NCBI GenBank assembly: GCA_902778925.1 | Contig: CACYZN010000026.1 | Span: 1 to 64,000 of the forward strand | Source: an uncultured Bacteroidota bacterium | GTDB lineage: Bacteria; Bacteroidota; Bacteroidia; Bacteroidales; P3 | DNA: 64,000 bases | Direction of reading: 5' to 3' | Shown: positions 45,049 through 53,744 of the stretch, in pieces | How positions within the stretch are numbered: position 1 is the stretch's first letter | How the letters are laid out: every line of letters begins with the position of its first letter | Notes under the pieces: generated by a model | The model's database searches: none | Seen by the model: the letters and a program-made list of their open reading frames with translations, nothing else | What the model was told of the DNA's origin: nothing | Translations under genes and position numbers: made by a program

Positions 45049-46062
45049 ATGAATATAGATTGGCAAAACCTCCCGTTTGGTTACGTAAAAACGGACTACA
45101 ATGTGCGCTGCTGGTACCGCAACGGCCAGTGGGGCGAGATTGAAATCTCCAGCTCCGAGCACATCGAGATGCACATGGCTGCCAGCAGCCTCCACTATGG
45201 CCAGGAAGCCTTCGAGGGCCTGAAAGCCTACCGCTGCAAAGACGGCAAAATCCGCATCTTCCGTCCCGAAGCCAACGCCGAGCGCCTGCAGAGCACCTGC
45301 CGCGGCATCATGATGCCCGAGCTCAGCACCGAGAAGTTCGTCGAGATGTGCAAGCGCGTCATCAAACTCAACGAGCGCTTCATTCCTCCCTACGGCACCG
45401 GCGCCAGCCTCTACCTGCGCCCGCTGCTCATCGGTACCGGCATCACCGTGGGTGTCAAGCCCGCCGACGAATACCTCTTCATGATCTTCGTCACCCCCGT
45501 GGGACCCTACTTCAAGGGCGGCTTCAAGGCCAACCCCTACGTCATCACCCGCAAGTACGACCGCAGCGCCCCGCTCGGCACCGGCGTCTACAAGGTCGGT
45601 GGCAACTACGCCGCCAGCCTGAAGGCCCACGTCGAAGCCTGCCACGGCGGCCAGTACGCCTGCGAGTTCTACCTCGACGCCAAGGAGAAGAAATACGTCG
45701 ACGAAGCCGGCGCCGCCAACTTCTTCGGCATCAAGGACGGTGCCTACATCACCCCGAAGAGCACCTCCATTCTGCCCTCCATCACCAACAAGAGCCTCAT
45801 GCAGCTCGCCGAGGACATGGGCATGAAAGTCGAACGCCGTCCCATCGACGTCGAAGAGCTCTCCACCTTCCAGGAGGCCGGCGCCTGCGGCACTGCCGCC
45901 GTCATCAGCCCCATCGAGCGCCTCGACGACCCCGAGACCGGCAAGAGCTACGTCTTCGGCAAAGAGCCCGGCCCCTACAGCACCAAGCTCTACAACGCCC
46001 TCCGCGCCATCCAGCTCGGCGAGGCAGAAGACAAGCACAACTGGAACACCATCATGGACTAA
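45049..46062 (+). CDS. ilvE: Branched-chain amino acid aminotransferase
   Basis: 337 residues of fold-type IV PLP enzymes. It transaminates Val, Leu and Ile with 2-oxoglutarate. Conserved stretches: SSLHYGQEAFEGLKAYRC, RFIPPYGTGASLYLRPLLIGTG, the PLP lysine in VYKVGGNYAASL, and EEAGACGTAAV-like QEAGACGTAAVISPI. The length agrees with the larger (type II/eukaryote-like) group. Cytoplasmic. Its own promoter and a strong terminator at 46108 make it a single-gene unit. Confidence 0.95.
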   Translation: MNIDWQNLPFGYVKTDYNVRCWYRNGQWGEIEISSSEHIEMHMAASSLHYGQEAFEGLKAYRCKDGKIRIFRPEANAERLQSTCRGIMMPELSTEKFVEMCKRVIKLNERFIPPYGTGASLYLRPLLIGTGITVGVKPADEYLFMIFVTPVGPYFKGGFKANPYVITRKYDRSAPLGTGVYKVGGNYAASLKAHVEACHGGQYACEFYLDAKEKKYVDEAGAANFFGIKDGAYITPKSTSILPSITNKSLMQLAEDMGMKVERRPIDVEELSTFQEAGACGTAAVISPIERLDDPETGKSYVFGKEPGPYSTKLYNALRAIQLGEAEDKHNWNTIMD

Positions 46063-46107
46063 TCCAGCGATACTTCGAGGCCTCGTGTTGAGAAGCAACA
46101 AGGAAAG

Positions 46108-46131
46108 CCGCTCAGCCGAGCGGTTTTTTTT
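46108..46131 (+). terminator. Rho-independent terminator of ilvE
   Basis: CCGCTC (46108-46113), loop AGCC, GAGCGG (46118-46123), then eight T. Confidence 0.88.
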
Positions 46132-46179
46132 ATGCATCGTGTAAGATTTCGACCGTTTTTTACGTCGTATATATTTTGT

Positions 46180-46677
46180 ATGGACAAACCAGCCAGGAAG
46201 AGTTATGCCGACTACGAGGCTTTCATGCTGCGGCACCGCGTCACGGTGTGGCGCGCCTGCTGCCGCTTTGCCCATAACGACAAGGAGCTGGCCCGCGACC
46301 TTGTGCAGGAGGTCTACCTGGCCCTTTGGCTCCGCTTCGACCAGCTCGAGGCCGGCGACAACCCGTGGCAGCAGAGGGTCTGGGCCTGGCGCGCTACGCT
46401 GTCGGTGCTGGTCGACCTCTACCGCAAGCGCAAGCCCGCGACCGTGCCGCTCGACACCGTACGCGACCTGTCCGACCACTCGGCCGCGGCCGAGATGGCC
46501 GAGCTCATCGACGACCTGATGTCACGGCTCGACGACGAGGAGCGCAGGATGCTGCAGATGCGCCTCGACGGCTACGACGCCACCGAGATAGGACGGGCTC
46601 TAGGTATCGAACGTAATGCGGTATATCAGCGAATGAACCGTATCATAAATAAACTGAGGAAGGAATATGGAAGGTGA
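46180..46677 (+). CDS. ECF-type RNA polymerase sigma factor
   Basis: 165 residues from ATG 46180 (MDKPARKSYADYEAF). Sigma region 2 (VWRACCRFAHNDKELARDLVQEVYLALW) and region 4 (LDDEERRMLQMRLDGYDATEIGRALGIERNAVYQRMNRI) are clear; regions 1 and 3 are absent, as in ECF sigmas. It recruits RNA polymerase to a specific promoter set. The downstream gene overlaps by 11 bases and encodes a small membrane protein in anti-sigma position. The four-gene operon ends in an LRR surface protein, suggesting signal-controlled surface expression (inference). Confidence 0.9.
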   Translation: MDKPARKSYADYEAFMLRHRVTVWRACCRFAHNDKELARDLVQEVYLALWLRFDQLEAGDNPWQQRVWAWRATLSVLVDLYRKRKPATVPLDTVRDLSDHSAAAEMAELIDDLMSRLDDEERRMLQMRLDGYDATEIGRALGIERNAVYQRMNRIINKLRKEYGR

Positions 46678-46912
46678 CATTAAACAACAACTGGAAGCCA
46701 TCATCGACGGCTACGACGAATGGTTCGAGTGCCGGCGGCGCCGCCGGGCCAATGTCTTGCGGTCGGCGACACTAATTGTGGCGGTGGCGCTCTGCGTCGG
46801 TTCGGCGGCTTGGCTCATGCCCCAACGTAGCGACACCTATGTGACCGGTAGCCTCGGCTGCTGCACTGCCGAAGCCTGTTCCCATGTCAGTGTGATGTTG
46901 GCAAGCCTATGA
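46667..46912 (+). CDS. Small single-span membrane protein, putative anti-sigma or sigma partner
   Basis: 81 residues. A short cytosolic N-terminus (MEGDIKQQLEAIIDGYDEWFECRRRRR) precedes one membrane span (about 30-50: SATLIVAVALCVGSAAWLM) and a short exterior with Cys-Cys pairs (GCCTAEAC). The layout, cytoplasmic helix plus membrane anchor right after an ECF sigma gene, fits a minimal anti-sigma factor, but no known anti-sigma domain is evident. It overlaps the sigma gene by 11 and the next gene by 4 bases. Confidence 0.65.
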   Translation: MEGDIKQQLEAIIDGYDEWFECRRRRRANVLRSATLIVAVALCVGSAAWLMPQRSDTYVTGSLGCCTAEACSHVSVMLASL

Positions 46913-47391
46913 AAAGGTGGATTATAACTTTTGTTCTTTTGACTACCCTTGGAGTGGGGGGCGTCGCCGTGTGGCGCTACGTGCTTCCGTGGCAGCAGGT
47001 CGGCGACCTCTACCGCCGCTATGAGCATGCCGACGGCATCGCCGCCAGCTACATCCACAATTTCCCCGTCAACGACACACTCTTGCTCGACGTCACCCTG
47101 CTCGAGGCCACTACCGACAGTGCCTTCCGGCAGCTGCTAGACGACCTCTCCATACCGGAAATGGACTCATCGTTGATGCAGGCTGTCTATGATAATCGGA
47201 AGGACCTGGTTTTCTCCAAAATGATTGCCAAAGGCGAGAATCCGAAGGCCGCGGTCGACCCTGCGCAGGCAGACCTCGTCGCTGTCTCCATCCTCAGCCG
47301 CACAGCCACGGTGTTCCATGTCGGCGGTATCGGCGAGCTGCAGGCAGTGTTACACTACAACTACGATAAATCAACAAAAACCATTGAATAA
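46909..47391 (+). CDS. Membrane-anchored protein of unknown function in the sigma operon
   Basis: 160 residues. An N-terminal membrane anchor or signal peptide (RWIITFVLLTTLGVGGVAVW) precedes a soluble, probably extracytoplasmic domain. The fold is not recognised: charged helices (DSAFRQLLDDLSIPEMDSSL) and a C-terminal beta segment (LSRTATVFHVGGIGELQAVLHYNYD). The start overlaps the previous stop (ATGA), so translation is coupled. It sits 24 bases before the LRR gene. Confidence 0.65.
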   Translation: MKRWIITFVLLTTLGVGGVAVWRYVLPWQQVGDLYRRYEHADGIAASYIHNFPVNDTLLLDVTLLEATTDSAFRQLLDDLSIPEMDSSLMQAVYDNRKDLVFSKMIAKGENPKAAVDPAQADLVAVSILSRTATVFHVGGIGELQAVLHYNYDKSTKTIE

Positions 47392-47415
47392 CATAATATA
47401 ATAAAGTCAACAACA

Positions 47416-48660
47416 ATGAAAGACACAAAAGTATTTGCAATCCTATTGGTGATTTGCCTTACGGCTGCCCCGAAGCTGGCGGCGGCTTACGACTTCAGTG
47501 CCGTGTGCAGCACGGGACAGACACTCTACTACAACTACGGCGGCGGGGTGAACGGTGTGACCGTCACCTATCCCGGCACCTCTGCCGACTCGCCCTGGAG
47601 CGGCTACACAAAGCCTACGGGCACGCTGATTATCCCCTCCACTGTCGTCCACGACGGAGTGACGTACAATGTCGTCGCCATCGGGAACGATGCTTTCTAC
47701 AACTGCAGCTCCATTACCATGCTGACCATACCGAATACGGTGACCCAGATAGGGGCGGAAGCGTTCTATCAGTGCCAAGGGCTGGTGTGGCTGACGTTGC
47801 CCGACAGCCTGCTGCTCATGGGCAGCAAAGCCTTCTTGCGCTGCAACAGCCTGCTGTCGGTCACGCTGCCCAACAGCTTGATAGCAGTGCCCAACGAGGC
47901 TTTCGAATATTGCAGCGCCATTACCTCGCTGACAGTTGGCAGTGGCGTGGCCTCGTTCGGCAATAATGCATTCCACGGATGCTACGGCCTCACTTCCATC
48001 ACATGCTATCGAAGCGTCGCCCCCGCGCTGAGCAGTGGTGCAATGCAATTTGTCCCCTCGTCGGCGGTGGTAACTGTTCCTTGCGGCAGTATGGCATCCT
48101 ATCAGGCAACGTGGACTGCCTTCAGCAACATTGTCGAGATGGAGGGAGCCTCGTTTTCGGCCACCGCATCCGACGGAAACATCGGGGTCGTCAATGTCCT
48201 AACCCAGCCCACGTGTGCCGCGCCGATGGCGGTGATAGAGGCTGTGGCAGGGACCGGATACCGTTTCGACCACTGGAGCGATGGAAACACCCTCAATCCA
48301 AGAACACTGACAGTCACAACCGACACTTCGCTGGTGGCGTTCTTTGTTCTGGACAGTCTGCATGACACAGTGTATGTCCACGACACTGTGTATGTCTACG
48401 ACACAGTGTACATACACGACACTATCATTGTGGGGATAGACGGGGTGGACGCTCTGGTGGCAAAGATATACTCCTCCCACGGGCAGATAGTGGTCGAGGG
48501 TGCCGGGCAAAATGTGGTGACGCTATTAGATATGAGCGGACGTATCCTCGCCACGCGGCAGGAAGGAGACGGGCCGGTGCGCTTCGACGTCACTGCTGCA
48601 GGTGCCTACCTCGTGAAGGTCGGCCCTTATGCAGCGCGGAAGGTTGTTGTTGTGAAATAG
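47416..48660 (+). CDS. BspA-like LRR surface protein with T9SS tail, last gene of a sigma operon
   Basis: 414 residues. Signal peptide about 1-24. BspA-type LRRs (about 65-195: LTIPNTVTQIGAEAFYQCQGL, LTLPDSLLLMGSKAF, VTLPNSLIAVPNEAF, LTVGSGVASFGNNAFHGCYGL) are followed by a VPCGSMASYQATW block and one InlB B-like unit (GYRFDHWSDGNTLNPR). A stalk of VYVHDTVYVYDTVYIHDT comes next, and a tail (YSSHGQIVVEGAGQN to ARKVVVVK) matching those of the other three paralogues. Likely T9SS-exported. Unlike them it follows a sigma and two membrane protein genes. Confidence 0.82.
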   Translation: MKDTKVFAILLVICLTAAPKLAAAYDFSAVCSTGQTLYYNYGGGVNGVTVTYPGTSADSPWSGYTKPTGTLIIPSTVVHDGVTYNVVAIGNDAFYNCSSITMLTIPNTVTQIGAEAFYQCQGLVWLTLPDSLLLMGSKAFLRCNSLLSVTLPNSLIAVPNEAFEYCSAITSLTVGSGVASFGNNAFHGCYGLTSITCYRSVAPALSSGAMQFVPSSAVVTVPCGSMASYQATWTAFSNIVEMEGASFSATASDGNIGVVNVLTQPTCAAPMAVIEAVAGTGYRFDHWSDGNTLNPRTLTVTTDTSLVAFFVLDSLHDTVYVHDTVYVYDTVYIHDTIIVGIDGVDALVAKIYSSHGQIVVEGAGQNVVTLLDMSGRILATRQEGDGPVRFDVTAAGAYLVKVGPYAARKVVVVK

Positions 48661-48672
48661 GCAAGATATAAA

Positions 48673-48710
48673 GAAAACAGGGAGCTCCTGGTCAGGGACT
48701 CCCTGTTTTC
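48673..48710. terminator. Bidirectional terminator between LRR gene and gcvH
   Basis: GAAAACAGGGAG (48673-48684) pairs perfectly with CTCCCTGTTTTC (48699-48710), with a T-run on both strands. Confidence 0.85.
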
Positions 48711-48732
48711 TTTTGTCAAGATGCTTTAGTGC

Positions 48733-49110
48733 TTAAGCACCGATTTTGGCGGTGTAGGCGGCGGCATCCAGCAGGCCGTCGATGTCGGCCATGTTAGCGG
48801 GCTTCACCTTGATGATCCAGCCGGCACCGTAAGGATCGTTGTTGATGGCGCTGGCATCCTCGAGGGCGGCGTTGAACTCGACCACCTCGCCGGTAACAGG
48901 CATCAGCAGGTCGGCCACGGTCTTCACGGCTTCGACACTGCCAAAGGCCTCGCCAGCCTCCACGGTGTCGCCTTCACAGGTAACGTCGACAAACACGATG
49001 TCGCCCAACTCGTGCTGAGCGTAATCGGTGATACCAACGAAAGCAAATTCGCCTTCTACTCGCACCCATTCGTCGTCCTGGGTGTACTTCAAATTTGTGG
49101 GAATGTTCAT
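48733..49110 (-). CDS. gcvH: Glycine cleavage system H protein
   Basis: 125 residues, typical length. It carries the lipoyl arm that shuttles the aminomethyl group between P, T and L proteins. The lipoylated lysine is in the motif [12 protein letters not shown], preceded by [22 protein letters not shown]. The N-terminus [20 protein letters not shown] is standard. Cytoplasmic. Single gene; gcvP and gcvT are not in the window. Promoter TATCTTTG at 49156. Confidence 0.95.
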   Translation of the reverse strand: MNIPTNLKYTQDDEWVRVEGEFAFVGITDYAQHELGDIVFVDVTCEGDTVEAGEAFGSVEAVKTVADLLMPVTGEVVEFNAALEDASAINNDPYGAGWIIKVKPANMADIDGLLDAAAYTAKIGA

Positions 49111-49155
49111 ATTCTTATGTTATTAGGTGTTTATTTCACTCTTTAATCAACTCTG

Positions 49156-49163
49156 CAAAGATA
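49156..49163 (-). promoter_or_regulatory. Bacteroidota -7 element of gcvH
   Basis: TATCTTTG on the minus strand, 46 bases before the ATG. Confidence 0.7.
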
Positions 49164-49215
49164 CACCTTTTTTTTGAACCGCACGTTTTTTTTTACCCAA
49201 TTACCGAAAAATGTG

Positions 49216-49223
49216 TATCTTTG
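49216..49223 (+). promoter_or_regulatory. Bacteroidota -7 element of rho
   Basis: TATCTTTG followed by CCGTG. The leader of about 130 bases before rho has no ORF and might allow autogenous attenuation, as is known for rho in other bacteria. Confidence 0.65.
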
Positions 49224-49359
49224 CCGTGTCAAGTTGAAGATGCAGAGTGTCGCAACATGCTGACACAGCGTCTGAAATCACAAAAACAGGTTTGCGTTTT
49301 AGGTTTGGGAATACTGCTTTGTTGCTGCTCGAACCGAAACAGACAACTAAAACAAAACT

Positions 49360-51195
49360 ATGTATAGTAAAACCGAATTGGAGAACAAAGCCCAGATTGA
49401 GCTACTGACCATAGCCGAGCAGATGGGCATCCCGCGCGCCAAGCGCCTCGAACAGCAAGAACTTATTTACCGTATTCTCGATGTACAGGCTGCCACACCG
49501 GCAGAAAAGGACGACCAAGACGACAGCCAGCGCCGTCACCGTCAGCACATGAAGCCACAGCTTCTGGCCGAGTCGTCGCTCAAGAACCCGGAAGTACACA
49601 AGAAGAACGACCGCCGCCGCGAACAGCAGTCCGAGGCTCAGAGCCCGAAGGCCGAGCCCAAGCCCAAAGCTGAGGCCAAGCCCGCCGAATTCAATATAGC
49701 CTCGGTCGAGATGCCCGAGGTTCCTACCGTGCCCGACCTCTTCACACCGGACCGTCGCTTCATGGTGCGCCGCAACGAGGCCGCCCCTGCCGCCCCTGCT
49801 GCCGAACCTGCCCCTGCCGCGACCGAGACCCAGGCCGAGCCTGTAGCCGCCGAGGCTGTACCGGCTCAACCGGCGAAGCGCAAGCGTGGCCGTCCGCGCA
49901 AAAACCAGGCGTCGGCATCACAGCCTGCCGCCACCGACACCACTGCGCCGGAACCCGCCCCCGAGCCTGCCCCCGCAGCCGCCAGTCCCGCACCGGCCGT
50001 GGTTGCCGAGCCGACGGCACCTGCACCGGAACAGCCTGCCGAGCCGACACAAAAGAAAAAGCATTATGCCTACGAGACCGAGGGTGTAATCGAGGCCGAA
50101 GGTGTGCTCGAGATGGTACCCGATGGCTACGGCTTCCTGCGCTCGAGCGATTTCAATTACCTCTCGTCTCCCGACGACATATACATCTCGCCGCAGCAGA
50201 TACGCAACTACGGCCTTAAGACTGGCGACACCATACGCGGCCGCGTGCGTCCGCCGCGCGAGGGCGACAAGTTCTTCCCCATGGTCAAGTTTATCGAAAT
50301 AAACGGCCTCGCCCCCGACCGTATCCGCGACCGCATACCCTTCGAGAGCATGACGCCGCTCTTCCCCGAGGAGAAGTTCAAACTTACGGGCCATCCGCAG
50401 GAGACCCTCTCCACCCGCATTGTCGACCTCTTCACCCCCATCGGAAAAGGCCAGCGCGGCCTCATCGTGTCGCAGCCCAAGACCGGTAAGACCACCCTGC
50501 TGAAAGAGATAGCCAACGCCATCAGCTACAACCATCCCGAGGTCTACCTCATGGTGCTCCTTATCGACGAGCGCCCCGAAGAGGTGACCGACATGCAGCG
50601 CTCGGTCAAGGCCGAGGTGATTGCCTCCACTTTCGACGAGCCGGCCGACCGCCATGTGCGCATTGCCAACATAGTGCTCGAGAAGGCCAAACGCCTCACC
50701 GAGTGCGGCCACGACGTGGTGATAGTGCTCGACTCCATCACGCGACTGGCGCGTGCCTACAACACGGTGCAGCCCGCCAGCGGCAAGGTGCTCAGCGGTG
50801 GCGTGGAAGCCAACGCCCTGCAGAAGCCCAAGCGCTTCTTCGGTGCCGCCCGCAACATCGAGGGCGGCGGCTCGCTGACCATCATTGCCACTGCCCTCAC
50901 CGAGACGGGTTCAAAGATGGACGAAGTCATCTTCGAGGAGTTCAAGGGTACGGGCAACATGGAGCTGCAGCTCGACCGCCGTCTGGCCAACAAGCGCATC
51001 TACCCGGCCATCGACCTGGTGGCGAGCAGCACGCGCCGCGACGACCTGCTGGTGAAGCCCGACATACTGGCGCGCAGCGTGGTGCTCCGCAACCACCTGA
51101 CCGACCTCACGCCGCAGGAGGCCATGGAGTTCCTGCAGAAGTCCATGCGCAACACGACCTCAAACGAGGAGTTCCTCTACACGATGGACAAATAG
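49360..51195 (+). CDS. rho: Transcription termination factor Rho
   Basis: 611 residues, about 190 more than E. coli Rho. N-terminal Rho_N domain ([21 protein letters not shown]). A long insertion (about 45-235) rich in Ala, Pro, Glu and Lys includes an AT-hook-like [11 protein letters not shown]. The RNA-binding cold-shock domain follows ([20 protein letters not shown]), then the RecA-type motor with Walker [13 protein letters not shown]-loop region and [19 protein letters not shown]. It terminates transcription by hexameric RNA translocation. Such inserts are common in Bacteroidota and can promote phase separation or extra RNA binding. Confidence 0.96.
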   Translation: MYSKTELENKAQIELLTIAEQMGIPRAKRLEQQELIYRILDVQAATPAEKDDQDDSQRRHRQHMKPQLLAESSLKNPEVHKKNDRRREQQSEAQSPKAEPKPKAEAKPAEFNIASVEMPEVPTVPDLFTPDRRFMVRRNEAAPAAPAAEPAPAATETQAEPVAAEAVPAQPAKRKRGRPRKNQASASQPAATDTTAPEPAPEPAPAAASPAPAVVAEPTAPAPEQPAEPTQKKKHYAYETEGVIEAEGVLEMVPDGYGFLRSSDFNYLSSPDDIYISPQQIRNYGLKTGDTIRGRVRPPREGDKFFPMVKFIEINGLAPDRIRDRIPFESMTPLFPEEKFKLTGHPQETLSTRIVDLFTPIGKGQRGLIVSQPKTGKTTLLKEIANAISYNHPEVYLMVLLIDERPEEVTDMQRSVKAEVIASTFDEPADRHVRIANIVLEKAKRLTECGHDVVIVLDSITRLARAYNTVQPASGKVLSGGVEANALQKPKRFFGAARNIEGGGSLTIIATALTETGSKMDEVIFEEFKGTGNMELQLDRRLANKRIYPAIDLVASSTRRDDLLVKPDILARSVVLRNHLTDLTPQEAMEFLQKSMRNTTSNEEFLYTMDK

Positions 51196-51198
51196 AAC

Positions 51199-51224
51199 AG
51201 CGGGCCGCCTGGTGGCGGCCCGCT
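51199..51224. terminator. Terminator between convergent rho and DUF6266 genes
   Basis: AGCGGGCCGCC (51199-51209), loop TGGT, GGCGGCCCGCT (51214-51224): an 11-bp perfect stem. Confidence 0.8.
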
Positions 51225-51236
51225 GCTGTCTTTGGC

Positions 51237-51890
51237 TCAGACTATGGTGCCCGAGCCGAGGTAGGCGCTGGGACTGTTCAGCCCCTTGTTGTCCGCACCG
51301 TTGCCGACGGCGAAGCCGTAGGCGTGGATGCGCATGCCCGACCAGCCGGAGGGTACGCTGATGCTGACGCTGCCGGCGCTGCGAAGCACCGCGCTGCTCA
51401 GCACACCGCTCTTGGTGTCGGGCTGGAAGACGAAGACGTAGACCTGGTCTCGGCTGTCGGCCATGTACACGTCGCTGTTGGGCACGAAGGTGACGTCGAC
51501 CGTGAGCGCCTCGTCGGTGCGCACCGAGCCGAAGCCGGGCATGTGCAGCAGACCGTAGCTCACCTCGAGCTGTGTGTAGTCGACCATCACCTCGGCCGGG
51601 GTGTCGCCGCTGACGGCCTTCCAGTTGCGCTCCATGAAGTCGTTGCCCTGGCTCTGGTGCTTCTGGGAGGCCGAGCCGGCCAGGCCGATGTTGATGGCGG
51701 GTACGAAGGCCCGGGCCACCTTGCCCAGCTCCGAGAAACGGGCCCGCACCAGCTGCTGGTCCTTGGTACGGGGGTTCTTCACCTTGGCCACATAGGCACG
51801 CATGTACTTCTTGCCATAGCGCTTGTAGCCTACCACTGTTCCTACTTTACCGTTGACACCGTCGAGGATGCCTAGATTGAAACTTGCCAT
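51237..51890 (-). CDS. DUF6266 family protein
   Basis: 217 residues. The N-terminal MASFNLGILDGVNGKVGTVVGYKRYGKKYMRAYV and the following KNPRTKDQQLVRARF are characteristic of DUF6266, a Bacteroidota family of unknown function that is often present in several copies. No signal peptide. It is predicted mostly beta in the second half (LTVDVTFVPNSDVYMADSRDQVYVFVF). A clear Shine-Dalgarno (AAAGGAG, 8 bases before ATG) precedes it, unlike most native genes here. It may be cotranscribed with the HTH gene upstream. Confidence 0.85.
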   Translation of the reverse strand: MASFNLGILDGVNGKVGTVVGYKRYGKKYMRAYVAKVKNPRTKDQQLVRARFSELGKVARAFVPAINIGLAGSASQKHQSQGNDFMERNWKAVSGDTPAEVMVDYTQLEVSYGLLHMPGFGSVRTDEALTVDVTFVPNSDVYMADSRDQVYVFVFQPDTKSGVLSSAVLRSAGSVSISVPSGWSGMRIHAYGFAVGNGADNKGLNSPSAYLGSGTIV

Positions 51891-52006
51891 TTTTTTGCTC
51901 CTTTCTTTTGTTTGGGTTGTTGATGTTTTTGTTTGCTTGCCAATCGTCGCGACCGTTTGACACCTTTAAAGGTAAGGCCTGGGCGGCGGAAAGGCTTTTT
52001 TCTTCA

Positions 52007-52489
52007 TCAACTTTCCCTTGGTTGCCGCAACTTTTCGTTCATTTCTGCAGCGCCACTCTTGTCGATGCGGCCGTTTTCCTGCACGATATTCGACTTGAGC
52101 AGCCGGTCGATCTGGCTGTGGCTGTAGTAGACGCGCCCCCCGATGATGTGCGGCAGCACGTAGCCCTTCTTGGCCCAGTTGCGCAGTGTGCGTGCCGAGA
52201 CCTGCAGCATGTCGCATGCCGCCCGCACCGTGAGCCATTCGTCGTGTTGCAGCTGCTCCTGCGGCCGCTCCATGGCCACCACGGCGGCCTGCCGCGTGGC
52301 GGGGTACTCGCGGTGCATCAGGTCGACGATGCCGCTGTCGCTCAGCTCTCTGCCGCGCCGCACGCCGATGCTGAAGTTGTCGATGCGCCCGTCGGGACGC
52401 TCGATGAATAGGTATATCATGCTGGGCTCTGCCTCGTAGTCGAGCCCCAATTCGTGCAGTATGGACTGCATTTCGTCGTGTGTTATCAT
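52007..52489 (-). CDS. Helix-turn-helix (MerR/excisionase-like) DNA-binding protein
   Basis: 160 residues. The C-terminal half carries a winged HTH of the helix_turn_helix_17/MerR type (WLTVRAACDMLQVSARTLRNWAKKGYVLPHIIGGRVYYSHSQIDRLL), typical for Bacteroidota mobile-element and accessory regulators. The N-terminal half (about 1-75) is an unrecognised acidic region. No signal peptide. TACTTTTG promoter at 52546, divergent from the gene at 52765. It may regulate itself and the divergent gene (inference). Confidence 0.85.
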   Translation of the reverse strand: MITHDEMQSILHELGLDYEAEPSMIYLFIERPDGRIDNFSIGVRRGRELSDSGIVDLMHREYPATRQAAVVAMERPQEQLQHDEWLTVRAACDMLQVSARTLRNWAKKGYVLPHIIGGRVYYSHSQIDRLLKSNIVQENGRIDKSGAAEMNEKLRQPRES

Positions 52490-52545
52490 GATGTTTTGTC
52501 TTTTGGGTTGATGATACTTTGTTTTGGACGTCCGTTTTTCGACCG

Positions 52546-52553
52546 CAAAAGTA
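52546..52553 (-). promoter_or_regulatory. Bacteroidota -7 element of the HTH gene
   Basis: TACTTTTG on the minus strand. It is one of two divergent promoters in the 52490-52764 spacer. Confidence 0.65.
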
Positions 52554-52701
52554 CAACTATTATCGATTCGATTTTCGTAAATTGTTGTGCGTCAATTTAT
52601 AGCACGCGCGCCGAACTTTCTGCGCACCCGTGCGGCACGCCATCGCACGGCTTGCGCCAAAAGAGAGCACGAAAATTGTTGCAAAATCCCAAAAACATTC
52701 G

Positions 52702-52709
52702 TACCTTTG
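52702..52709 (+). promoter_or_regulatory. Bacteroidota -7 element of the 52765 gene
   Basis: TACCTTTG, 56 bases before the ATG. Confidence 0.65.
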
Positions 52710-52764
52710 TTAGGTCGAAAATACAAGCTCATACCACGGTAACAGCCATGACTTTCAACAAAGT

Positions 52765-53460
52765 ATGGCAAAAGTCGCCAGCATCCTGCCGGCCGATATT
52801 GCTGCCGTGCGCCAGCTGCTGGACGAGGAGGGCACGCCACCCCGGGTGCAGGTCGAGGTGTGGCTGGCCCTGTGGAGCCTAAACTATGGCCCCCGCTGGG
52901 CGCTGCAGTGCATGGCCGAGGCCGAGCGCCTGGCCGACCTGATGGAGCGCGAGGCGGCGGTGCGCAGCCGGCTGGCGGCCCTGCAGGCTTCGGCCGGCGC
53001 CGCAGCCGTGCCGCCCACATTGCCCCCGCGCCGTTGCTACTACTGGCTCGGCCCCCGCCTGGGGGTGAAGTCCGACAGGCTGAACGAGTGCATCCTGAAC
53101 CTGGCCGCCGCCAGCCTGATAGCCCACAGCCGCGAGCAGCTGGACGCCCTGCGCCGCGGCCTCGGCCTGACATTGAGCGCCGCCGAGGAGGGCACCACCC
53201 CGCCGTGGGTCTACTGGCTCGGGCCGGTCGACGTGCTGTGGCTGCTGGTCGACGGACTGTTCCGGCTGGGCGTCATCGACTGCAGCGGCGGCCCCCGCAT
53301 GAAGTGGCGCACCGCTACCGGCATCTTCCTCCATGCCGACGGGTCTCCCTTCGACACCACGCTCAAAAACTCGCGCTGCACCAACCCCGAGAAGCATAAG
53401 TTGCTGCAAAACCTTGTCTTTACGCCACTTGAGGATGCTATCGCCCACCGTGGCGCCTAG
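52765..53460 (+). CDS. Unknown 231-residue protein
   Basis: A soluble, Leu/Ala/Arg-rich protein without signal peptide. It has two similar WLGP motifs (YYWLGPRLGV near 90-100 and VYWLGPVDVLWLLVDGLF near 150-165), suggesting an internal duplication. Its C-terminus (LKNSRCTNPEKHKLLQNLV) resembles that of several DUF proteins found with Bacteroidota HTH genes, but I do not recognise a family with confidence. Divergent from the HTH gene and possibly regulated by it. Confidence 0.6.
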   Translation: MAKVASILPADIAAVRQLLDEEGTPPRVQVEVWLALWSLNYGPRWALQCMAEAERLADLMEREAAVRSRLAALQASAGAAAVPPTLPPRRCYYWLGPRLGVKSDRLNECILNLAAASLIAHSREQLDALRRGLGLTLSAAEEGTTPPWVYWLGPVDVLWLLVDGLFRLGVIDCSGGPRMKWRTATGIFLHADGSPFDTTLKNSRCTNPEKHKLLQNLVFTPLEDAIAHRGA

Positions 53461-53490
53461 CCTCGGGTGGTCTTCCCCAAGCCTTCCGGT

Positions 53491-53596
53491 CCGGTAGTTC
53501 TTATGTACTTCTTATGTATTTCTTATGTTGTATTTATGTTTAAAACATAAGAAATACATAAGAAATACATAATAAGAAGTACATAAGAACTACCGG
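53491..53596. repeat. Long palindromic repeat, copy 6 (most complete)
   Basis: Begins CCGGTAGTTCTTATGTACTT and ends as the mirror image AAGTACATAAGAACTACCGG; centre ATGTTTAAAACATAAG. Both arms contain 11-nt units. As DNA or RNA it can form a hairpin of about 50 bp, interrupted by a few unit mismatches. Confidence 0.88.
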
Positions 53597-53699
53597 AGGG
53601 GAAGCGGATGGGAAGGGGAGAGGGACTGTGGATGAGTGGGTTACGGCGGTGGTGGCTGTTTTTTTTCGGCAAAGGGGTGTGCGATTGAAGAAAAGTGCG

Positions 53700-53707
53700 T
53701 ATCTTTG
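53700..53707 (+). promoter_or_regulatory. Bacteroidota -7 element of the threonine aldolase operon
   Basis: TATCTTTG, 38 bases before the ATG. Confidence 0.7.
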
Positions 53708-53744
53708 CACCTCGAAATCAAGTGGAAAAAAACATTCTGACACG

